Positions 5,867-7,122 of a DNA stretch of 7,122 bases are shown piece by piece. Source of the DNA: an uncultured Vogesella sp. Its GTDB lineage: Bacteria > Pseudomonadota > Gammaproteobacteria > Burkholderiales > Chromobacteriaceae. The first letter of the stretch is position 1. Every line of letters begins with the position of its first letter. A program made the translations under genes and the position numbers. A model generated the notes under the pieces. It had not been told where the DNA came from and ran no database searches. It was given only the letters and a program-made list of their open reading frames with translations. Where the stretch lies: the NCBI GenBank assembly GCA_946479405.1, contig CAMLGD010000172.1, positions 1 to 7,122 on the forward strand, read 5' to 3'.

Positions 5867-7122
5867 ATGCCACTGACCACTACCGAAGCGAACACCGCCG
5901 CCGAACTGGGCCGCGCCGCCGCACCGCAGGCGGATTTCAGCCAGTACAAGACCATTCGTCGCAACGGCGCCGTTGTCGCATTCGAGCCGGTGAAAATCTC
6001 TATCGCCATGACCAAGGCCTTTCTGGCCGTGCTGGGCGCAGAAAGCGTCAACTCCGCCAGCATCCGTGACAAGGTAGCCCAGCTCACCGAAGGCGTGGTC
6101 AATGCGCTGATGCGTCGCAAGCCGGAAGGCGGCGCCATCCATATCGAAGACATCCAGGACCAGGTAGAACTGTCCATGATGCGTGCCGGCGAGCACGACG
6201 TGGCCCGCGCCTACGTACTGTACCGCGAACAGCGTTCGCAGGAGCGCGCCGCCCGTGGCGAAGCGCTGCACCAGATCCAGATCAACGTGGTGCGCAAGGA
6301 CGGCCGCAAGCTGCCGCTGGATGTTGCCCGTCTGCGTGGCACCATCGAAGCCGCCTGCGTGGCACTGGCCAACACCGACGTGGACGCCATCCTGTCCGAG
6401 ACGCTGAAAAACATCTACGACGGCGTATCGGAAGAAGAAGTCAACAAATCCGCCATTCTGGCCGCCCGCGCGCTGATCGAACAGGACCCGGCCTACGACT
6501 ACGTGACCGCCCGCCTGCTGCTGGGCCACATCCGCCTGGAAATCCTGGGCGAGGCCATCAGCCAGGCCGAGATGGACACCCACTACCCGCTGTACTTCCC
6601 GGACTTCATCAAGAAAGGCATTGCCGCCGAGCTGCTGGATGAAAAACTGGGCGAGTACGACCTGAAAAAACTGGGCGCAGCGCTGAAGCCGGAACGCGAC
6701 CTGCAGTTCGGCTACCTGGGCCTGCAGACCCTGTACGACCGCTACTTCCTGCACGTGGACGGCACCCGCATCGAAATGCCGCAGGCGTTCTACATGCGCG
6801 TCGCCATGGGCCTGGCACTGAACGAAGTGAACCGCGAAGAACGCGCCATCGAGTTCTACAACGTGCTGTCCAGCTTCGACTTCATGTCGTCCACCCCGAC
6901 GCTGTTCAACTCCGGCACCCGTCGCAGCCAGCTGTCCAGCTGCTACCTGACCACCATCGCCGATGACCTTGATGGCATCTACGAAGGCATCAAGGAAAAC
7001 GCACTGCTGTCCAAATTTGCCGGCGGTCTGGGCAACGACTGGACCCCGGTACGCGCCATGGGCAGCCACATCAAGGGCACCAACGGCAAATCGCAAGGCG
7101 TGGTGCCGTTCCTGAAAGTGGT
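5867..7122 (+). CDS. nrdA: Class Ia ribonucleoside-diphosphate reductase, alpha subunit, with two ATP-cones (N-terminal 418 residues; partial)
   Basis: This is the large subunit of aerobic ribonucleotide reductase, which reduces NDPs to dNDPs together with the radical-bearing NrdB. The frame is open from ATG 5867 to the right edge, about 418 residues of a protein expected to exceed 900. The start is supported by GAGGGA (5855-5860), 6 nt upstream. Two ATP-cone allosteric domains are visible. Cone 1 covers about 28-122 (KTIRRNGAVVAFEPVKISIA to YVLYREQR) and cone 2 about 138-228 (INVVRKDGRKLPLDVARLRG onward). The catalytic domain then begins, with SSTPTLFNSGTRRSQLSSCY (about 341-360), whose Cys359 corresponds to the redox-active Cys225 of E. 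coli NrdA. KFAGGLGNDWTPVRAMGS and KGTNGKSQGVVPFLK follow. The double-cone layout and these motifs resemble Pseudomonas aeruginosa NrdA. The remaining catalytic Cys/Glu/Asn and the C-terminal cysteines lie beyond the window; nrdB would be expected downstream. Confidence 0.96.
   Translation, partial: MPLTTTEANTAAELGRAAAPQADFSQYKTIRRNGAVVAFEPVKISIAMTKAFLAVLGAESVNSASIRDKVAQLTEGVVNALMRRKPEGGAIHIEDIQDQVELSMMRAGEHDVARAYVLYREQRSQERAARGEALHQIQINVVRKDGRKLPLDVARLRGTIEAACVALANTDVDAILSETLKNIYDGVSEEEVNKSAILAARALIEQDPAYDYVTARLLLGHIRLEILGEAISQAEMDTHYPLYFPDFIKKGIAAELLDEKLGEYDLKKLGAALKPERDLQFGYLGLQTLYDRYFLHVDGTRIEMPQAFYMRVAMGLALNEVNREERAIEFYNVLSSFDFMSSTPTLFNSGTRRSQLSSCYLTTIADDLDGIYEGIKENALLSKFAGGLGNDWTPVRAMGSHIKGTNGKSQGVVPFLKV

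Noticed and set aside
5482..6069. 195-codon plus-strand frame crossing the pgeF-nrdA gap into nrdA
   Set aside because: It has no convincing ribosome-binding site, a low-complexity Arg/Pro/Thr-rich product, and it overlaps the start of nrdA in another frame.
5825..7096. 423-codon open frame on the minus strand
   Set aside because: It is antisense to nrdA, whose coding frame is certain. The composition is shadow-like and no protein motif is visible.

Overview
This window is ordinary, GC-rich chromosomal DNA from a proteobacterium. The protein sequences and the bamD / rluD-pgeF arrangement fit a betaproteobacterium, most likely of the Neisseriales (Chromobacterium-like). That placement is an impression from protein similarity, not a computed result. 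There is no insertion sequence, phage gene, CRISPR array, tRNA or rRNA, and I see no undescribed multi-gene system. The unusual content is regulatory and is concentrated in the 521-bp gap upstream of nrdA.

Layout. Positions 1-1984 (minus strand) hold the N-terminal half of purL (FGAM synthase, purine biosynthesis), which runs off the left edge. A 150-bp divergent spacer separates it from glnB (plus, 2135-2473), the P-II nitrogen-signalling protein. A strong terminator hairpin at 2497-2524 lies between glnB and the convergent bamD (minus, 2537-3328), an outer-membrane assembly lipoprotein. A 168-bp divergent promoter region follows. Next come rluD (plus, 3497-4621), a 23S rRNA pseudouridine synthase, and pgeF (plus, 4611-5345), the YfiH/DUF152 family. 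These two overlap by 11 bp and are probably translated from one mRNA. A hairpin at 5377-5402 closes that unit.

Positions 5346-5866 are non-coding. They contain a plausible sigma-70 promoter (5601-5629) and two NrdR-box-like palindromes (5620-5635 and 5651-5666) in the tandem spacing typical of ribonucleotide reductase promoters. There are also two TTGTNCACA DnaA-box-like nonamers, an extra isolated NrdR-box-like palindrome right behind pgeF, and a small nested repeat cluster. Downstream, nrdA (plus, 5867 to the right edge) encodes the class Ia ribonucleotide reductase large subunit with two ATP-cone domains, truncated by the window end.

Functional themes are nucleotide synthesis (purL, nrdA), nitrogen status (glnB), and ribosome and envelope maintenance (rluD, bamD, pgeF). 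The genes are housekeeping neighbours rather than one pathway. The best-supported regulatory hypothesis is NrdR repression of nrdA, possibly with DnaA input.
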